A stretch of 64,000 nucleotides of DNA from NCBI RefSeq assembly GCF_000310145.2, contig NZ_AMXA01000001.1, positions 369,222-433,221 on the forward strand. Direction: 5' to 3'. The DNA comes from Thauera sp. 28 (GTDB taxonomy: Bacteria > Pseudomonadota > Gammaproteobacteria > Burkholderiales > Rhodocyclaceae). A program made the position numbers and the translations under genes. Below, piece by piece: positions 1 through 9,495 of the stretch (its first letter is position 1; each line of letters begins with the position of its first letter). The notes below the pieces were generated by a model, which made no database searches, was not told the origin of the DNA, and saw nothing but the letters and a program-made list of their open reading frames with translations.

Positions 1-1
1 G

Positions 2-1141
2 AAGAACATCCTGCAGACCCAGCAGCAGGTGTCGACCGGCCGCCGGGTGCTCACCCCGGCGGACGACCCGATTGCCTCGGCCCGGGCGCTCGAGTTGGGG
101 CAGACAAAGGCGGTCAACAGCCAGTTCTCGGTCAACATCGGCTATGCCGACGATGCCATGAAGCTGCTCGAGTCCCGCCTGCAGAGTGCCGGCAGTGTGC
201 TGCAGTACGCGCGCGAGCGCGCGGTGCAGGCCGGCAATGGCACCCTCGCGTCGGAAGACCTTCGCTACATGGCAGCCGACATGAAGGCGCAGTTCGAGGC
301 CATGCTGGCGCTGGCGAACAGCCAGGATGGCACGGGCGACTACATCTTCGGGGGCTACCGTTCGCAGCAGCAGCCCTACAGCGGCGGCTTGTCCGGGGTG
401 GCCTACAACGGCGACCAGGGCGAGCGTAGCATCCAGGTCTCGGCGTCGCGCTACATGGCGGTCAGCCTGCCGGGCTCGGACGTATTCGATCGCACGCTGG
501 CGCTGAGCCCGGCGTCGATCAAGGTGTACTCGAGCACCGGCGCTGCAGGTGCCGATGGTCCCGCCGTCACCGCGGTCGACGCGAGTGCCGTGCGCGAGGG
601 CACGCGCTACCAGTTCGAATACGACGCCCTCGCGGCAAGCTACTCGGTCACCCGCATCGGCCAGGACGGCCAGCCCGTGGCGCCGAGCCCGGGGAGCTTC
701 GCGATCGGCAGCACCCCCACGATCGACGGCATCACCTTCGACCTCTCCGCGACGCCGGCCGCAAGCCCCGCTGCGTATGAGGTCTTCGTGCCCTCGACCA
801 ATCTGCTCAACAATATGGCGATGTTTGCCGCAGCCCTGGAAAAGCCGGGTGTGTCGGGCATGACCGGCGCAGTTGCGTTCGCGCTCGAGACCTTCGATGC
901 CGGCCAGGAAAGCCTGCTCAGGACGCGCGCCCAGATCGGTTCGCAGCTCACCGAGACCGAGGCGCTGGCCAATCTCGGCAGTGATCTCGATCTCCAGTAT
1001 GCGACCACGCTGTCGGGCCTGCAGGATGTCGATTACGCCGAGGCGATCTCGCGGCTGACGCAGCAGCAGACCTACCTGCAGGCGGCGCAGCAGTCGTTCA
1101 TGCGGGTGTCGGGCTTGTCCTTGTTCAACTATCTCAACTGA
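2..1141 (+). CDS. flgL: FlgL, flagellar hook-filament junction protein (5' end outside window)
   Basis: Hook-associated protein 3, which joins hook to filament outside the cell. The reading frame is open from base 2 and gives KNILQTQQQVSTGRRVLTPADDP, the conserved FlgL N-terminal helix region, so only roughly the first 20 residues are missing to the left. Both ends are flagellin-like coiled-coil segments; the C-terminus ends in the hydrophobic LSLFNYLN expected of this family. The middle (about residues 150-260) is variable and surface-exposed in homologues. A GTG inside the conserved segment at 29 is not the real start. It is followed 8 bp later by a lipoprotein gene. Function is secure; the upstream flgK is presumably off the left edge. 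Confidence 0.93.
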   Translation, partial: KNILQTQQQVSTGRRVLTPADDPIASARALELGQTKAVNSQFSVNIGYADDAMKLLESRLQSAGSVLQYARERAVQAGNGTLASEDLRYMAADMKAQFEAMLALANSQDGTGDYIFGGYRSQQQPYSGGLSGVAYNGDQGERSIQVSASRYMAVSLPGSDVFDRTLALSPASIKVYSSTGAAGADGPAVTAVDASAVREGTRYQFEYDALAASYSVTRIGQDGQPVAPSPGSFAIGSTPTIDGITFDLSATPAASPAAYEVFVPSTNLLNNMAMFAAALEKPGVSGMTGAVAFALETFDAGQESLLRTRAQIGSQLTETEALANLGSDLDLQYATTLSGLQDVDYAEAISRLTQQQTYLQAAQQSFMRVSGLSLFNYLN

Positions 1142-1149
1142 GGCCGATC

Positions 1150-1644
1150 ATGCGTACCGTTCTCGCCCTGAGCGTAGCGGCTTGCCTGACGGCCTGCGCG
1201 TCCGGCCAGGAGGCTCAGGTCCGCGACACCGGGCCTGCGCCCGCGCAGGTCGCCATCGAGCAGGCAGGCCCGGCTGCGGCGGTCGTGGGCGGCGCGATGA
1301 TGTTGAGCGAGCTCAAGATGCTCAAGCCCGAGTACATCGCAGGTGCCCTGGTCGCCTTCGCGATCTACGACCCGCTAGCGCCGACGTGGCGGATCGAGGT
1401 GCGCGAGGCTGGGCGTGACCGGGTGCGCATGACGCTGCGTATGAAGGCGCTCAATACCGGTGGTGACGGCGAGGCGCGGCAGGTCGTTGCGCGCAATGCG
1501 CGCGATATCGTAGAGGCCGGCGGCTTCGCAGGCTACGAAGTGGTTCATTACGAGGAGGGCGTGGAATCGACTCGGCCTTTTGCCCGCCGCTACGCAAACG
1601 CCGAGATCCGATTCGTGCGCTCGCACATGTTCCCGACGCTCTGA
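1150..1644 (+). CDS. Small predicted outer-membrane lipoprotein, function unknown
   Basis: 164 residues starting MRTVLALSVAACLTACASG: a short lipoprotein signal peptide with lipobox LTAC and the acylated Cys at residue 16. The mature part has no family I recognise; it has an Ala/Gly-rich hydrophobic stretch around residues 35-70 (VVGGAMMLSELKML) and a basic C-terminal half. It starts 8 bp after flgL, so it is probably cotranscribed with the flgKL end of the flagellar operon, and it ends 22 bp before the convergent fliR. A role around the flagellar basal body or envelope is only guilt by association. Confidence 0.75.
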   Translation: MRTVLALSVAACLTACASGQEAQVRDTGPAPAQVAIEQAGPAAAVVGGAMMLSELKMLKPEYIAGALVAFAIYDPLAPTWRIEVREAGRDRVRMTLRMKALNTGGDGEARQVVARNARDIVEAGGFAGYEVVHYEEGVESTRPFARRYANAEIRFVRSHMFPTL

Positions 1645-1666
1645 AGCGCACGGACGCGCCAGCGGT

Positions 1667-2470
1667 TCAGCGCGTCGGCGCGGGAAGGGGGGCGAGGGCG
1701 TCGAGCAGCATCGATATGCTGTCGAAGCCGCGCTCGAACAGGCTTTGCAGTACCGGTGCGAAGTTGGTCATGAGCCACAGCAGGCCGACAAAGCCGGCGG
1801 TGAGCGTGACCGGGAAACCGACCGCGAACAGGTTCAGCTGCGGTGCCGCGCGTGTGAGCACGCCGAGCGAGATGTTGGCCACGAGCAGCATGCCGATGAT
1901 CGGCATGGCCAGCAGCAGGCCGGCAGTGAATACCGTGACGCCGGTGCGCGCGATGAAGGCCCAGCCGTCCGCACGGATCAGCTCGACGCTCACCGGCAGC
2001 CATTCGAAGCTGCGCACCATGATCTCCAGCAGCACCAGGTGGCCGTTGGCGGCGAGGAAGAGCAGGGTGGCGAGCAGGTTGAGGAAGTCGGACAGCACTG
2101 CCGTCTGGCCGCCGGCATCGGGGTCGAAGAAGATCGCGAACGACAGCCCCATCTGCATGCCGATGAGCGCGCCTGCCATGTCCACCGCGGCAAACACGAT
2201 GCGCATCATGAAGCCCATGGCGATGCCGATGAAGACCTGCTGACCGAAGATCACCAGCCCCAGGCCGGAATTGGGCGGCACCTCCGGCATCGGCGGCATG
2301 ACCGGCAGCACGGCGAGTGCTACGGCGATCCCGGTGGCAAGGCGGATGCGCATTGGCACGCCGCGGTTGGCGAAGATCGGCGCGGACGTGAACAGACCCA
2401 GCAGGCGCCCGAGCGGGAACATCAGCGCCGCGAGCCAGGCGTCGAGCTGGGCAGCTGTTACGCTGAGCAT
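1667..2470 (-). CDS. fliR: FliR, flagellar export gate membrane protein
   Basis: Integral membrane component of the type III export gate, assembling with FliP and FliQ in the MS ring. The 267-residue length is normal for FliR. About six hydrophobic segments are visible; the N-terminus has the typical LDAWLAALMFPLGRLLGLF helix followed by SAPIFANRGVPMRIR, a well conserved FliR stretch, and FVGLLWLMTNFAPVLQ lies near the C-terminus. Last gene of the leftward fliKLMNOPQR operon, 43 bp after fliQ. No flhB follows here, so flhB must be elsewhere in the genome. Confidence 0.95.
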   Translation of the reverse strand: MLSVTAAQLDAWLAALMFPLGRLLGLFTSAPIFANRGVPMRIRLATGIAVALAVLPVMPPMPEVPPNSGLGLVIFGQQVFIGIAMGFMMRIVFAAVDMAGALIGMQMGLSFAIFFDPDAGGQTAVLSDFLNLLATLLFLAANGHLVLLEIMVRSFEWLPVSVELIRADGWAFIARTGVTVFTAGLLLAMPIIGMLLVANISLGVLTRAAPQLNLFAVGFPVTLTAGFVGLLWLMTNFAPVLQSLFERGFDSISMLLDALAPLPAPTR

Positions 2471-2513
2471 CGGGGGACTGCAGTGCGGGGGCGGTCGGCG
2501 CGGCGCGCGGGCG

Positions 2514-2783
2514 CTAGCCGATCATCACCGGGATCGAGCTGATCAGCCGGCGCATGAAGTCGGTCAGCAGGGTGATCATCCACGGGCCGGCAAGCACGAG
2601 GGTGACGAAGATCGCAACCAGCTTGGGCACGAAGGAGAGCGTCATCTCGTTGATCTGGGTCGCTGCCTGGAAGATGCTGATGATCAGACCGGTTGCAAGC
2701 GCGGCGATGAACAGCGGCGCCGACACCATGAGGGTGACTTCGACGGCCTGGCGCCCGAGTTCGATGACGGCGGTGGGGGTCAT
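2514..2783 (-). CDS. fliQ: FliQ, flagellar export gate small membrane protein
   Basis: 89 residues, the usual FliQ size, with two transmembrane helices (about residues 17-37 and 55-75) joined by a short loop that contains the FliQ-typical sequence ATQINEMTLSFVPK. Together with FliP and FliR it forms the helical export pore core. It lies 23 bp after fliP and 43 bp before fliR, in the order conserved in nearly all flagellar loci. The start MTPTAVIELGRQAVE agrees with the family; it follows a purine-rich GGAGAATCACC leader. Confidence 0.95.
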   Translation of the reverse strand: MTPTAVIELGRQAVEVTLMVSAPLFIAALATGLIISIFQAATQINEMTLSFVPKLVAIFVTLVLAGPWMITLLTDFMRRLISSIPVMIG

Positions 2784-2806
2784 GGTGATTCTCCTGAGGG
2801 CAGCCG

Positions 2807-3580
2807 TCAGACGGCAAAGCTCTGTACCAGAGAGCCAATGAGCAGTGTCCAGCCGTCGACGAGTACGAAAAGCATGATCTTGAACGGCAGCGAGACGATC
2901 ACCGGCGACATCATCATCATGCCCATGGACATCAGCACCGAGGCGACCACCATGTCGATGATGATGAAGGGGATGAAGATGATGAAGCCGATCTGAAAGG
3001 CGGTCTTGAGCTCGGAGGTCACGAAGGCCGGGATCACCACGCGCATCGGCAGGTCCTCCGCCTTGTCCACCGCCGGAACTTCGGCAAGCCTGGCGAACAG
3101 GTCGAGATCCGGCTCACGCACCTGCTTGAGCATGAAGGCCTTGACCGGTACGGAGGCGCGCTCGAGTGCCTCGTCAAACTGGATGACACCCTCCGACATG
3201 GGCAGGTAGGCATCGGTGTAGACGCGCTCGGCAACCGGGGACATGATGAAGAAGGTCAGGAACAGCGCCAGCCCGAGCAGCACCTGGTTTGGCGGCGCGG
3301 TCTGCGTGCCCATGGCCTGACGCAGCAGCGAGAACACGATGATGATGCGGGTGAAGCTGGTCATCATCAGCACCATTGCCGGGATGAAGCTCAGCAGCGT
3401 CATCAGCAACAGCGTCTGGATGGTGAGGCTGTAGGTGGTGCCGCCGCCAGGGGCATCGGTGGTTGTCAGCGCGGGCAAGGCCTGGGCGGTGGCCAGCAGC
3501 GGCAGCCCTGCGAGCAGGCAGCCCAGGATCAGCTGGCGGCCGACCGCCGGGCAAGGCTTGCGGCCCGGTTCAGCTCGCAT
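2807..3580 (-). CDS. fliP: FliP, flagellar export gate protein
   Basis: 257 residues from the ATG at 3580. The start was chosen because it opens a cleavable signal peptide (hydrophobic [18 protein letters not shown]), as in other FliP proteins, and overlaps the fliO stop by 11 bp. A longer open frame upstream merely runs inside fliO. Core motifs are clear: [35 protein letters not shown], a periplasmic loop, then [20 protein letters not shown] and [10 protein letters not shown]. FliP oligomerises with FliQ and FliR to form the export channel. Translation is probably coupled to fliO. Confidence 0.95.
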   Translation of the reverse strand: MRAEPGRKPCPAVGRQLILGCLLAGLPLLATAQALPALTTTDAPGGGTTYSLTIQTLLLMTLLSFIPAMVLMMTSFTRIIIVFSLLRQAMGTQTAPPNQVLLGLALFLTFFIMSPVAERVYTDAYLPMSEGVIQFDEALERASVPVKAFMLKQVREPDLDLFARLAEVPAVDKAEDLPMRVVIPAFVTSELKTAFQIGFIIFIPFIIIDMVVASVLMSMGMMMMSPVIVSLPFKIMLFVLVDGWTLLIGSLVQSFAV

Positions 3581-4016
3581 TGCGGTGCTCCGATGCCTGC
3601 TTGAGCCAGCTGGCGAAGCTGCGCCCGGGCGGTGTTGCCTGTCCGGACGCATCCTGTCCCTGCGGCAGTTCGCTGCGCTTGAGTTCATGAAGCTTGGTCA
3701 CCGAGCCGGGCGCGACGCCGAGCACCAGCACCTGCTCGCCGAGTTCGACCAGGACCACGCGCTCGCGCGGGCCGACGGCAGCGGCGCCCAGCACCTTCAT
3801 CGCGGCGGCGCTGCCACGCGGTGCGCCCAGGCGGCGGATCGCCCACAGGCTGGCGAGCAGGACGGCGATCACCGCAGCCAGGCCAAGTGCCATCTGCACC
3901 AGGCTGGCGCCCAGTTCGGGCACGGGTGCGCCCTGCGCGAGCGTCGCGCCCGGGCTCGCAGCGAGCAGGGCCATCACAGCATGTCGAGCGCGCAAGGTGG
4001 GGTGTCGGGCAGGCAT
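3570..4016 (-). CDS. fliO: FliO, export gate assembly factor
   Basis: 148 residues. A hydrophobic N-terminal signal-like region is followed by one strong membrane helix ([23 protein letters not shown], roughly residues 38-60), then a small cytoplasmic domain with the FliO-typical pattern [26 protein letters not shown]. FliO helps FliP assemble into the export gate. Position between fliN and fliP, 7 bp after fliN and overlapping fliP by 11 bp, confirms the call. FliO sequences are poorly conserved, so context carries part of the weight. Confidence 0.92.
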   Translation of the reverse strand: MPARHPTLRARHAVMALLAASPGATLAQGAPVPELGASLVQMALGLAAVIAVLLASLWAIRRLGAPRGSAAAMKVLGAAAVGPRERVVLVELGEQVLVLGVAPGSVTKLHELKRSELPQGQDASGQATPPGRSFASWLKQASEHRNAS

Positions 4017-4023
4017 CGGGTGC

Positions 4024-4503
4024 TCAGTTGCGGATCTTCCGCATGCGTTCGGCAGGCGTGATGATGTCGGTCAGGCGAATACCGAACTTGTCGTTTACGA
4101 CGACGACTTCACCCTGCGCGATCAGGGTGCCGTTGACGAGGACGTCCATCGGCTCGCCGGCCAGGCCGTCGAGCTCGACCACCGAGCCGTGGGCCAGTTG
4201 CAGCAGGTTGCGGATCGACAGCTTCGTGCGTCCCAGCTCCACGGTGATCTGCACCGGGATGTCCAGGATCATGTCGAAGTCGTTGAGCGAGTTCTGCTTG
4301 TCGCCGCTGCCACCGAACTCCTCGAACAGCTGGCTTGCCGGCTTGGCCTGGTAGGGCGAGCTGTCCATCGCCGCCGCCGCGAGTTCGGCCGCGACACGCT
4401 CAGCCTCGCCGTCTCCGCCCGATTCGGCAGACGCCTGTTCCATCATTGCTGCCGCCCAGTCGTCCTCGCTGATCGGAATGTCATTCGAATTGTCATCAGC
4501 CAT
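4024..4503 (-). CDS. fliN: FliN, C-ring switch protein
   Basis: 159 residues from the ATG at 4503, which overlaps the fliM stop by 8 bp (ATGGCTGA) and begins MADDNSNDIPISEDDWAAA, the acidic N-terminus common in betaproteobacterial FliN. The C-terminal SpoA domain is unmistakable: LDIPVQITVELGRTKLSIRN, LLQLAHGSVVELDGLAGEP, DVLVNGTLIAQGEVVVVNDKFGIRL. FliN forms the bottom of the cytoplasmic C-ring with FliM and receives export cargo through FliH. An open frame continues upstream inside fliM but lacks FliN character. Confidence 0.95.
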   Translation of the reverse strand: MADDNSNDIPISEDDWAAAMMEQASAESGGDGEAERVAAELAAAAMDSSPYQAKPASQLFEEFGGSGDKQNSLNDFDMILDIPVQITVELGRTKLSIRNLLQLAHGSVVELDGLAGEPMDVLVNGTLIAQGEVVVVNDKFGIRLTDIITPAERMRKIRN

Positions 4504-5506
4504 CTTGTTCTCCGGGTTGGCTGGGGATGTCGCCTTCGTCTGCACGGACAAACTGCGTGAGCTTGACCGCGTAGCGTCCGTTCTTGGTGCCGTGGTGGCA
4601 CTTGAAGACGGGCACGCCGTCCACTTCGGTGACCAGCTCGGCAGGGACGTTGAGCGGGATGACATCGCCGACCCGCATCTCGACGATGTCGCGCAGCCTC
4701 AGGCCGGCGGTACCGAAATTGCAGGTCAGGGCCACGTCGACGGTCTGCAGCTGACGTGTCAGCAGCTTGATCCATCGGCGGTCCGACGTCAGCTGGTCGC
4801 TCTGCATGGTCGAGTAGAGCAGATCGCGAATCGGCTCGAGCATGGAGTAGGGGAAGCAGATGTGCATTTCTGCTGGTGAGCCGCCGAGCTCGATCGTGAA
4901 ACTGGTCGCGACCACCACCTCCGATGGGGTGGCGATGTTGGCGAACTGCGAGTTCATCTCCGAGCGCACGTATTCCAGATTGAACTTGAATACCGGCGCC
5001 CAGGCGCGGGCATATTCGGTGAACACCACATTGAGCATGCCCTGGATGATGCGCTGCTCGGTCGGGGTGAAGTCGCGCCCCTCGACGCGGGTGTGGAAGC
5101 GCCCGTCGCCGCCGAACATGTTGTCCACCACCAGGAAGACAAGGTTCGGGTCGAAGATCATCAAGCCCGTGCCGCGCAGCGGGCGGGCCGTCACCAGGTT
5201 GAGGTTGGTGGGGACGACCAGGTTGCGGATGAACTCGGCGTACTTCTGTACCTTGATCGGGCCGACCGAAACCTCGACGTTGCGGTGCATGTAGTTGAAC
5301 AGGCCGATGCGCAGATAGCGTGCGAAGCGCTCGTTGATGAGCTCGAGCGTGGGCATGCGCCCACGCACGATGCGCTCCTGCGTCGCCATGTTGTAGGGCC
5401 GGGTGCCCTTGGTGTCGCTCTCGTCCTGAGGCTGCTCGTCCGACTCCCCGGTGACGCCCCGCAGCAGGGCATCAACTTCTTCCTGGGAGAGAAAGTCCGA
5501 GGACAT
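4496..5506 (-). CDS. fliM: FliM, C-ring switch protein binding CheY-P
   Basis: 336 residues, standard length. The N-terminal LSQEEVDALLRG peptide is the CheY-phosphate docking site. The middle domain carries the FliG-contact segment with FGGDGR (about residue 137), and a C-terminal SpoA-like domain pairs with FliN. FliM links chemotaxis signalling to rotation direction. It overlaps fliN by 8 bp and follows fliL by 11 bp, so the C-ring proteins are translated together. All hallmarks are intact and nothing is unusual. Confidence 0.97.
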   Translation of the reverse strand: MSSDFLSQEEVDALLRGVTGESDEQPQDESDTKGTRPYNMATQERIVRGRMPTLELINERFARYLRIGLFNYMHRNVEVSVGPIKVQKYAEFIRNLVVPTNLNLVTARPLRGTGLMIFDPNLVFLVVDNMFGGDGRFHTRVEGRDFTPTEQRIIQGMLNVVFTEYARAWAPVFKFNLEYVRSEMNSQFANIATPSEVVVATSFTIELGGSPAEMHICFPYSMLEPIRDLLYSTMQSDQLTSDRRWIKLLTRQLQTVDVALTCNFGTAGLRLRDIVEMRVGDVIPLNVPAELVTEVDGVPVFKCHHGTKNGRYAVKLTQFVRADEGDIPSQPGEQDG

Positions 5507-5517
5507 GGTTCAGCGTC

Positions 5518-6102
5518 CTACTGGATGATGAAGGAGGTGAAGAGCACCGCCTGGACGGGGCCATTGGGGATGGGGCGTCCGCTGGCGTCGCGTACCGGCT
5601 GGAAACCCAGCGCTTCGTTGACCTGCTGGGTGATCTCCAGCGACAGCGATTCACGCCCTTCGACGGTGGCGACCTCCGAAGGCAGCTTGGAAGACAGCAG
5701 CAGGTTGATGCGGTGGCGGATTTCCGGCATGAAGGCCTTGAGCGTGGCCTCCATGGTGGCATCGGCAATGCGCATCACGGCCACGACCTGGAGGTAGTGA
5801 TCGCCCTCGTCCCGGCGCAGGTTGACGGTGAAGGCGTCGAGCGGGACGAAGGTCGGCGGCTTGGTAAGGTCGACCGTGCCCGCAGTCTGCAACTGCGCCT
5901 GCGCTTGCGGGGCGGCAGTCGGAGCCGCTGCGGCCTCGTCTGCGCCCTTGTCCTTGCCGCCCTTGAGCAGCACCAAGGCACCGACGCCGAGCGCGATGAG
6001 GATGAGTACCACGAGCAGCAAGATGACGATGATCAGCCCGAGTTTGCCCTTCTTCTTGGGGACCTCATCGCCATCGTCCGTCTTTGCCGGTGCCTTCGCC
6101 AT
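5518..6102 (-). CDS. fliL: FliL, basal-body-associated stator regulator
   Basis: 194 residues. A Lys-rich cytoplasmic start (MAKAPAKTDDGDEVPKKKGK) leads into a single long membrane helix (LGLIIVILLLVVLILIALGV) and a periplasmic domain preceded by an Ala/Gln-rich linker. The domain contains FVPLDAFTVNLRR and LPSEVATVEGRESLSLEI, typical of FliL. FliL surrounds MotAB stators and helps torque generation. It lies 93 bp after the fliK stop, the largest gap in this operon, with a GGAG Shine-Dalgarno close to the ATG. Confidence 0.93.
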   Translation of the reverse strand: MAKAPAKTDDGDEVPKKKGKLGLIIVILLLVVLILIALGVGALVLLKGGKDKGADEAAAAPTAAPQAQAQLQTAGTVDLTKPPTFVPLDAFTVNLRRDEGDHYLQVVAVMRIADATMEATLKAFMPEIRHRINLLLSSKLPSEVATVEGRESLSLEITQQVNEALGFQPVRDASGRPIPNGPVQAVLFTSFIIQ

Positions 6103-6195
6103 GCCTTTCTCCTTGTATACGAATCAAATTATCAGGGAGGGGCACGCAAGCCAAAGCGCCGATAAGTGGGGCAGAGCAGCCCCAATTCGCGCGCT

Positions 6196-7443
6196 TCAGG
6201 CGAAGGTGTCCACCATCCCCGTCTGCTCTTTCACCCAGGCGCTGCTGCCGCCTGGCGTTGTGCCCGCGGCGAGGCCTTCGCCCTCGCCAGCTCCACGACC
6301 CTGCTCGCGGCCCGCAGTCTCGCCGTCTCCGCCCTGCTGGCCGGAGGTGCTGACGTCCGCATTGCCCAGCATGATGCCAGCCTGCTCGAGGATTTCGCGC
6401 AGTTGCGGCATGGCACGCTCGAGTGCGTCGCGTGCTGCCTGGCTCGAGGCGACAAACTGCGCAGTCGTCAGGTCGCCGTTGAGGCTGATCGACACCTCGA
6501 GCTTGCCCAGGTTCGGCGGTGTCAGCACGAGTTCCGCCTTGCTCTCGGCGCGGCCGAGCATCCAGCGCACCTGGTTGCCGACGTCCTCGGCCCAGGCCTG
6601 CTGGCCCACCGGGGTGGGGACGTGCAGCTGCGTGGCAGCCTGCATGCCCTGGGTTGGACGCAGCACCTGCGTTGATGCGTGCAGGTGCATGGCGCTGCCC
6701 TGCAGCTGGGTGTGGGCGTCGGCGCCGTCCCTGGCCAGGGACGGATTTGCGTCCGCCGTGCGCAGCGCGGCCATGGTCGCCGACACGGCATTCGTCACGA
6801 CTGCCTTGGCCTGGAGCTCGGGGGTGGTCTGGGCCTCGGCGGCATTCTTGCCCAGCCCTGCCAGCGCGGACGCATTATGCGGTGATTTCTTGCCGCCGTT
6901 GGCGTTCGCGAGCAGGCTGTCCGTGCCGTCTTCCACGACCTTGTTGTCCCGCTGTCCGGCGAGCAGGGCGGCAATGGCTGCCGGCAACCCGGCAAGCGAG
7001 GCCGGTACGGACGTATCGGCGTTGCTGCCGGACTCGGCCTGCTGAGATTCGGGCTGCGAGCCTGTCTGCTCGCGTGCCGCTTCGGTACTGCCGGCACTGT
7101 TTGCTGACTGTGTTGCAGGCCGCGCATCTGCCGGCTGGGTTGAGTCAGCCTGGCGCTCGCCGGTGGAGGAGGCTGGGCGCTCGCGTGCGGAGGCCTCCCG
7201 GCTGGGGCTTGTGGTCTTGCGCTCCGGGCCGGGGCTGTCGGGCGTGCGCGGGCCATCGTTGCGGGGACGCTCGGGCATGCGGCTTTGCAGGGTCTGGGAG
7301 AAGACGTCTGCGCGGACACCGCCACGGTTGTCGCTGCGCGCGCTGCGGGCAGAGGTCGAGGCGGTTTCGGACTGGCCGGTGAGCAGGCTCACGGCCGAGG
7401 TCTGGGTGCGCGCGGGGGCGTATGCGGAAGGCAGTGCAGACAT
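6196..7443 (-). CDS. fliK: FliK, flagellar hook-length control protein
   Basis: 415 residues. The first ~230 residues are low-complexity, rich in Ser, Thr, Gln, Ala and Pro, as expected for the secreted molecular ruler. The C-terminal switch domain, about residues 285-350, shows LVLTPPNLGKLEVSISLNGD, VASSQAARDALERAMPQL and REILEQAGIMLGNADVST. It measures hook length and triggers the FlhB specificity switch. First gene of the fliKLMNOPQR operon, with a sigma-54-type promoter 54 bp upstream of its ATG. A second FliK-like protein is encoded at 39235-40377. Confidence 0.92.
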   Translation of the reverse strand: MSALPSAYAPARTQTSAVSLLTGQSETASTSARSARSDNRGGVRADVFSQTLQSRMPERPRNDGPRTPDSPGPERKTTSPSREASARERPASSTGERQADSTQPADARPATQSANSAGSTEAAREQTGSQPESQQAESGSNADTSVPASLAGLPAAIAALLAGQRDNKVVEDGTDSLLANANGGKKSPHNASALAGLGKNAAEAQTTPELQAKAVVTNAVSATMAALRTADANPSLARDGADAHTQLQGSAMHLHASTQVLRPTQGMQAATQLHVPTPVGQQAWAEDVGNQVRWMLGRAESKAELVLTPPNLGKLEVSISLNGDLTTAQFVASSQAARDALERAMPQLREILEQAGIMLGNADVSTSGQQGGDGETAGREQGRGAGEGEGLAAGTTPGGSSAWVKEQTGMVDTFA

Positions 7444-7496
7444 ATCATGGTCCCTTACTGGCAGGCGGTGATCGAAGGATCCGCTGAACAGCCTGA

Positions 7497-7512
7497 AGCA
7501 AGGTTTATGCCA
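7497..7512 (-). promoter_or_regulatory. Sigma-54 promoter for the fliK operon
   Basis: On the minus strand TGGCATAAACCTTGCT matches the -24/-12 consensus (TGGCAC-N5-TTGCW) with the GG and GC dinucleotides exactly 10 bases apart. It sits in the fliJ-fliK gap, and transcription would start about 40 nt before the fliK ATG. It would make fliK to fliR a FleR-dependent unit separate from fliFGHIJ. Seen directly; activity is inferred. Confidence 0.8.
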
Positions 7513-7528
7513 TCAAGGGTGAGCGGCT

Positions 7529-7990
7529 TTATGCCAGCTCGTCATCGTCGTTGCCGTCGCTGTGGTACCTGCGCGCAGCATGCTCGTCGGCCTGCTTTTG
7601 CTCTCGCCTGGCCTCGGCCCGGTTCAGTGCGGACTGATGCCGTTGCGAGAGTGTGTCGAAGGCCTTCAGACGCGAATGCTGGGCGATCCAGCTCTGCTGG
7701 CCCTGTGCCGTGCGCACCTGCGATTGCTCGACGAGCTTGCGCTGGGCCGTGATGGCCTCGTCGAGCTTGCCCATGAAGGCACTGAAGTTGCGCCAGGCGT
7801 CGGGGCTCATGCCGTCGCGCGCGGCCTGCATGAAACGCTCGTTGTATTCCGCACGGTAGGCCTCGAGCATCTCGAGCTTCTGGGCCTGGTCGCGTTCTGC
7901 GGCGACGAGTTCGCCCAGCTTGCGGGCGGCTTCGTCTGTCCGGGTGGCGGCAAGGTCAAGCAAGGGCTGGAGATGGAAACGCGAAGTCAT
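7529..7990 (-). CDS. fliJ: FliJ, export ATPase stalk / chaperone escort
   Basis: 153 residues from the ATG at 7990 (MTSRFHLQPLLDLAATRTDEA); family FliJ proteins start with this kind of phrase and are about 147 long, so the more upstream frame start at 8041 was rejected. The protein is almost entirely charged coiled coil (LGELVAAERDQAQKLEMLEA, QRKLVEQSQVRTAQGQQ). FliJ inserts into the FliI hexamer and connects it to FlhA. Last gene of the fliFGHIJ unit, 110 bp after fliI, somewhat further than the other joins. Confidence 0.92.
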   Translation of the reverse strand: MTSRFHLQPLLDLAATRTDEAARKLGELVAAERDQAQKLEMLEAYRAEYNERFMQAARDGMSPDAWRNFSAFMGKLDEAITAQRKLVEQSQVRTAQGQQSWIAQHSRLKAFDTLSQRHQSALNRAEARREQKQADEHAARRYHSDGNDDDELA

Positions 7991-8100
7991 CGGTTGCCGG
8001 TCGGTGGGCTGCGGTCGGGAATCCCGATTGTATATCGTCATTGCCCGGTTACCGAACCGGCGCTGCCGCGTATCGTCGGGTGTGGCGCGGCCGGCCGGCC

Positions 8101-9495
8101 TCAGCCGAATACTCCGGCCAGTTTCTGGAGCGCGCCGTCATGTGTCTCGCGCTCGTTGATGCCCTGCTGCAGGAAGGCTTCCAGCTTGGGGTACAGGCGC
8201 ACTGCGGCGTCGAGCACCGCGTCCCCGCCGGCCTGGTAGGCGCCTACGGCAATGAGGTCGCGTGAGCGCTGGTAGCGCGAGAACAGCTGCTTGAACTGAC
8301 GTACCACGGCGAAGTGATCGTCGCCAACAAGGTTGTGCATCGCGCGTGAGATCGACTGCTCGATGTCGATGGCAGGGTAATGGCCTTGGTCGGCGAGGTT
8401 GCGCGAGAGCACGAAGTGCCCGTCGAGGATTGCCCTGGCCGAGTCGGCGATCGGGTCTTGCTGGTCGTCACCCTCGGCAAGTACGGTGTAGAACGCGGTG
8501 ATCGAACCGCCGCCTTCGGGGCCGTTGCCCGCGCGCTCGACCAGCGCGGGCAGCTTGGCGAACACACTGGGAGGATAGCCGCGCGTCACCGGGGGCTCGC
8601 CGATGGCCAGCGCGATCTCGCGCTGGGCCATCGCGTAGCGGGTCAGCGAGTCCATGATCAGCAGCACCTGCTTGCCACGGTCGCGAAAGTGCTCGGCCAC
8701 GGTCGTTGCATAGGCGGCGCCCTGCAGACGCATCAGCGGGCTGGTGTCGGCTGGTGCCGCAACCACTACGGAGCGTGCGAGGCCTTCGGCGCCAAGGCTC
8801 TGGTCAATGAACTCCTTCACTTCGCGGCCCCGTTCGCCGATCAGGCCGACGACGATCACGTCCGCTTCGGTGTAGCGCGCCATCATCCCGATCAGGACCG
8901 ATTTGCCGACGCCGGAGCCGGCGAACAGGCCCAGGCGTTGTCCGCGCCCGACGGTCAGCAGCGCATTGATGGCGCGGATGCCGACGTCGAGCGGCTGGGT
9001 GATCGGTGCCCGCGACAGCGGGTTGATGGCGCGGCCTTGCAGCGAGCGCGTCTCCTGGGTGCCGAGTGGGCCGCGGCCGTCGAGCGGGCGGCCGGCGCCG
9101 TCCACTACCCGGCCGAGCAACGCGTCGCCGACTGGCAGGTGCTTGGCGCGGTCGGCGGCGCGCCGGCGCGGCCCGATGCGCCGCCCGGGCACGAGGCGCG
9201 GTACGCCGACCTCGATCGGCAGTACCCTCGCCCCCGGAGCGAGACCGAAGACGTCGTCGGTCGGCATCATGTACAACTTGTCGCCGTTGAACCCCACGAC
9301 CTCTGCGTCGACCGAACCGCCTCCCGGTACCAGGATGCGGCAACCGGCGCCCAGCGGCAGCTTGATGCCGGCGGCCTCCATGACCAGGCCGTTGATGCGC
9401 GTGAGGCGGCCCGATGTCTCGAGCGGGCTGCAGTCTTCCACCAGGCGACGACCGTCGGCGAGGAAGCTGCGCCACAGGGCTGTGTGTGGGTTCAT
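8101..9495 (-). CDS. fliI: FliI, flagellum-specific export ATPase
   Basis: 464 residues from the ATG at 9495, which overlaps the fliH stop as ATGA; the frame stays open further upstream only as a shadow of fliH. F1-ATPase-beta-like fold: Walker A AGSGVGKS at residues 192-199, [16 protein letters not shown], Walker [17 protein letters not shown], and the [14 protein letters not shown] segment. It powers and organises flagellar type III export as a hexamer with FliJ, restrained by FliH. All catalytic motifs are intact. Confidence 0.97.
   Translation of the reverse strand: MNPHTALWRSFLADGRRLVEDCSPLETSGRLTRINGLVMEAAGIKLPLGAGCRILVPGGGSVDAEVVGFNGDKLYMMPTDDVFGLAPGARVLPIEVGVPRLVPGRRIGPRRRAADRAKHLPVGDALLGRVVDGAGRPLDGRGPLGTQETRSLQGRAINPLSRAPITQPLDVGIRAINALLTVGRGQRLGLFAGSGVGKSVLIGMMARYTEADVIVVGLIGERGREVKEFIDQSLGAEGLARSVVVAAPADTSPLMRLQGAAYATTVAEHFRDRGKQVLLIMDSLTRYAMAQREIALAIGEPPVTRGYPPSVFAKLPALVERAGNGPEGGGSITAFYTVLAEGDDQQDPIADSARAILDGHFVLSRNLADQGHYPAIDIEQSISRAMHNLVGDDHFAVVRQFKQLFSRYQRSRDLIAVGAYQAGGDAVLDAAVRLYPKLEAFLQQGINERETHDGALQKLAGVFG

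Noticed and set aside
6150..6175. GCCGATAA-like sigma-28 -10 box on the plus strand
   Set aside because: No TAAA at the right distance, and it would point into fliK antisense.
6103..6195. GGGGC/GCCCC hairpin as terminator between fliK and fliL
   Set aside because: Only 5 bp with no T-run, and it would split a conserved operon.
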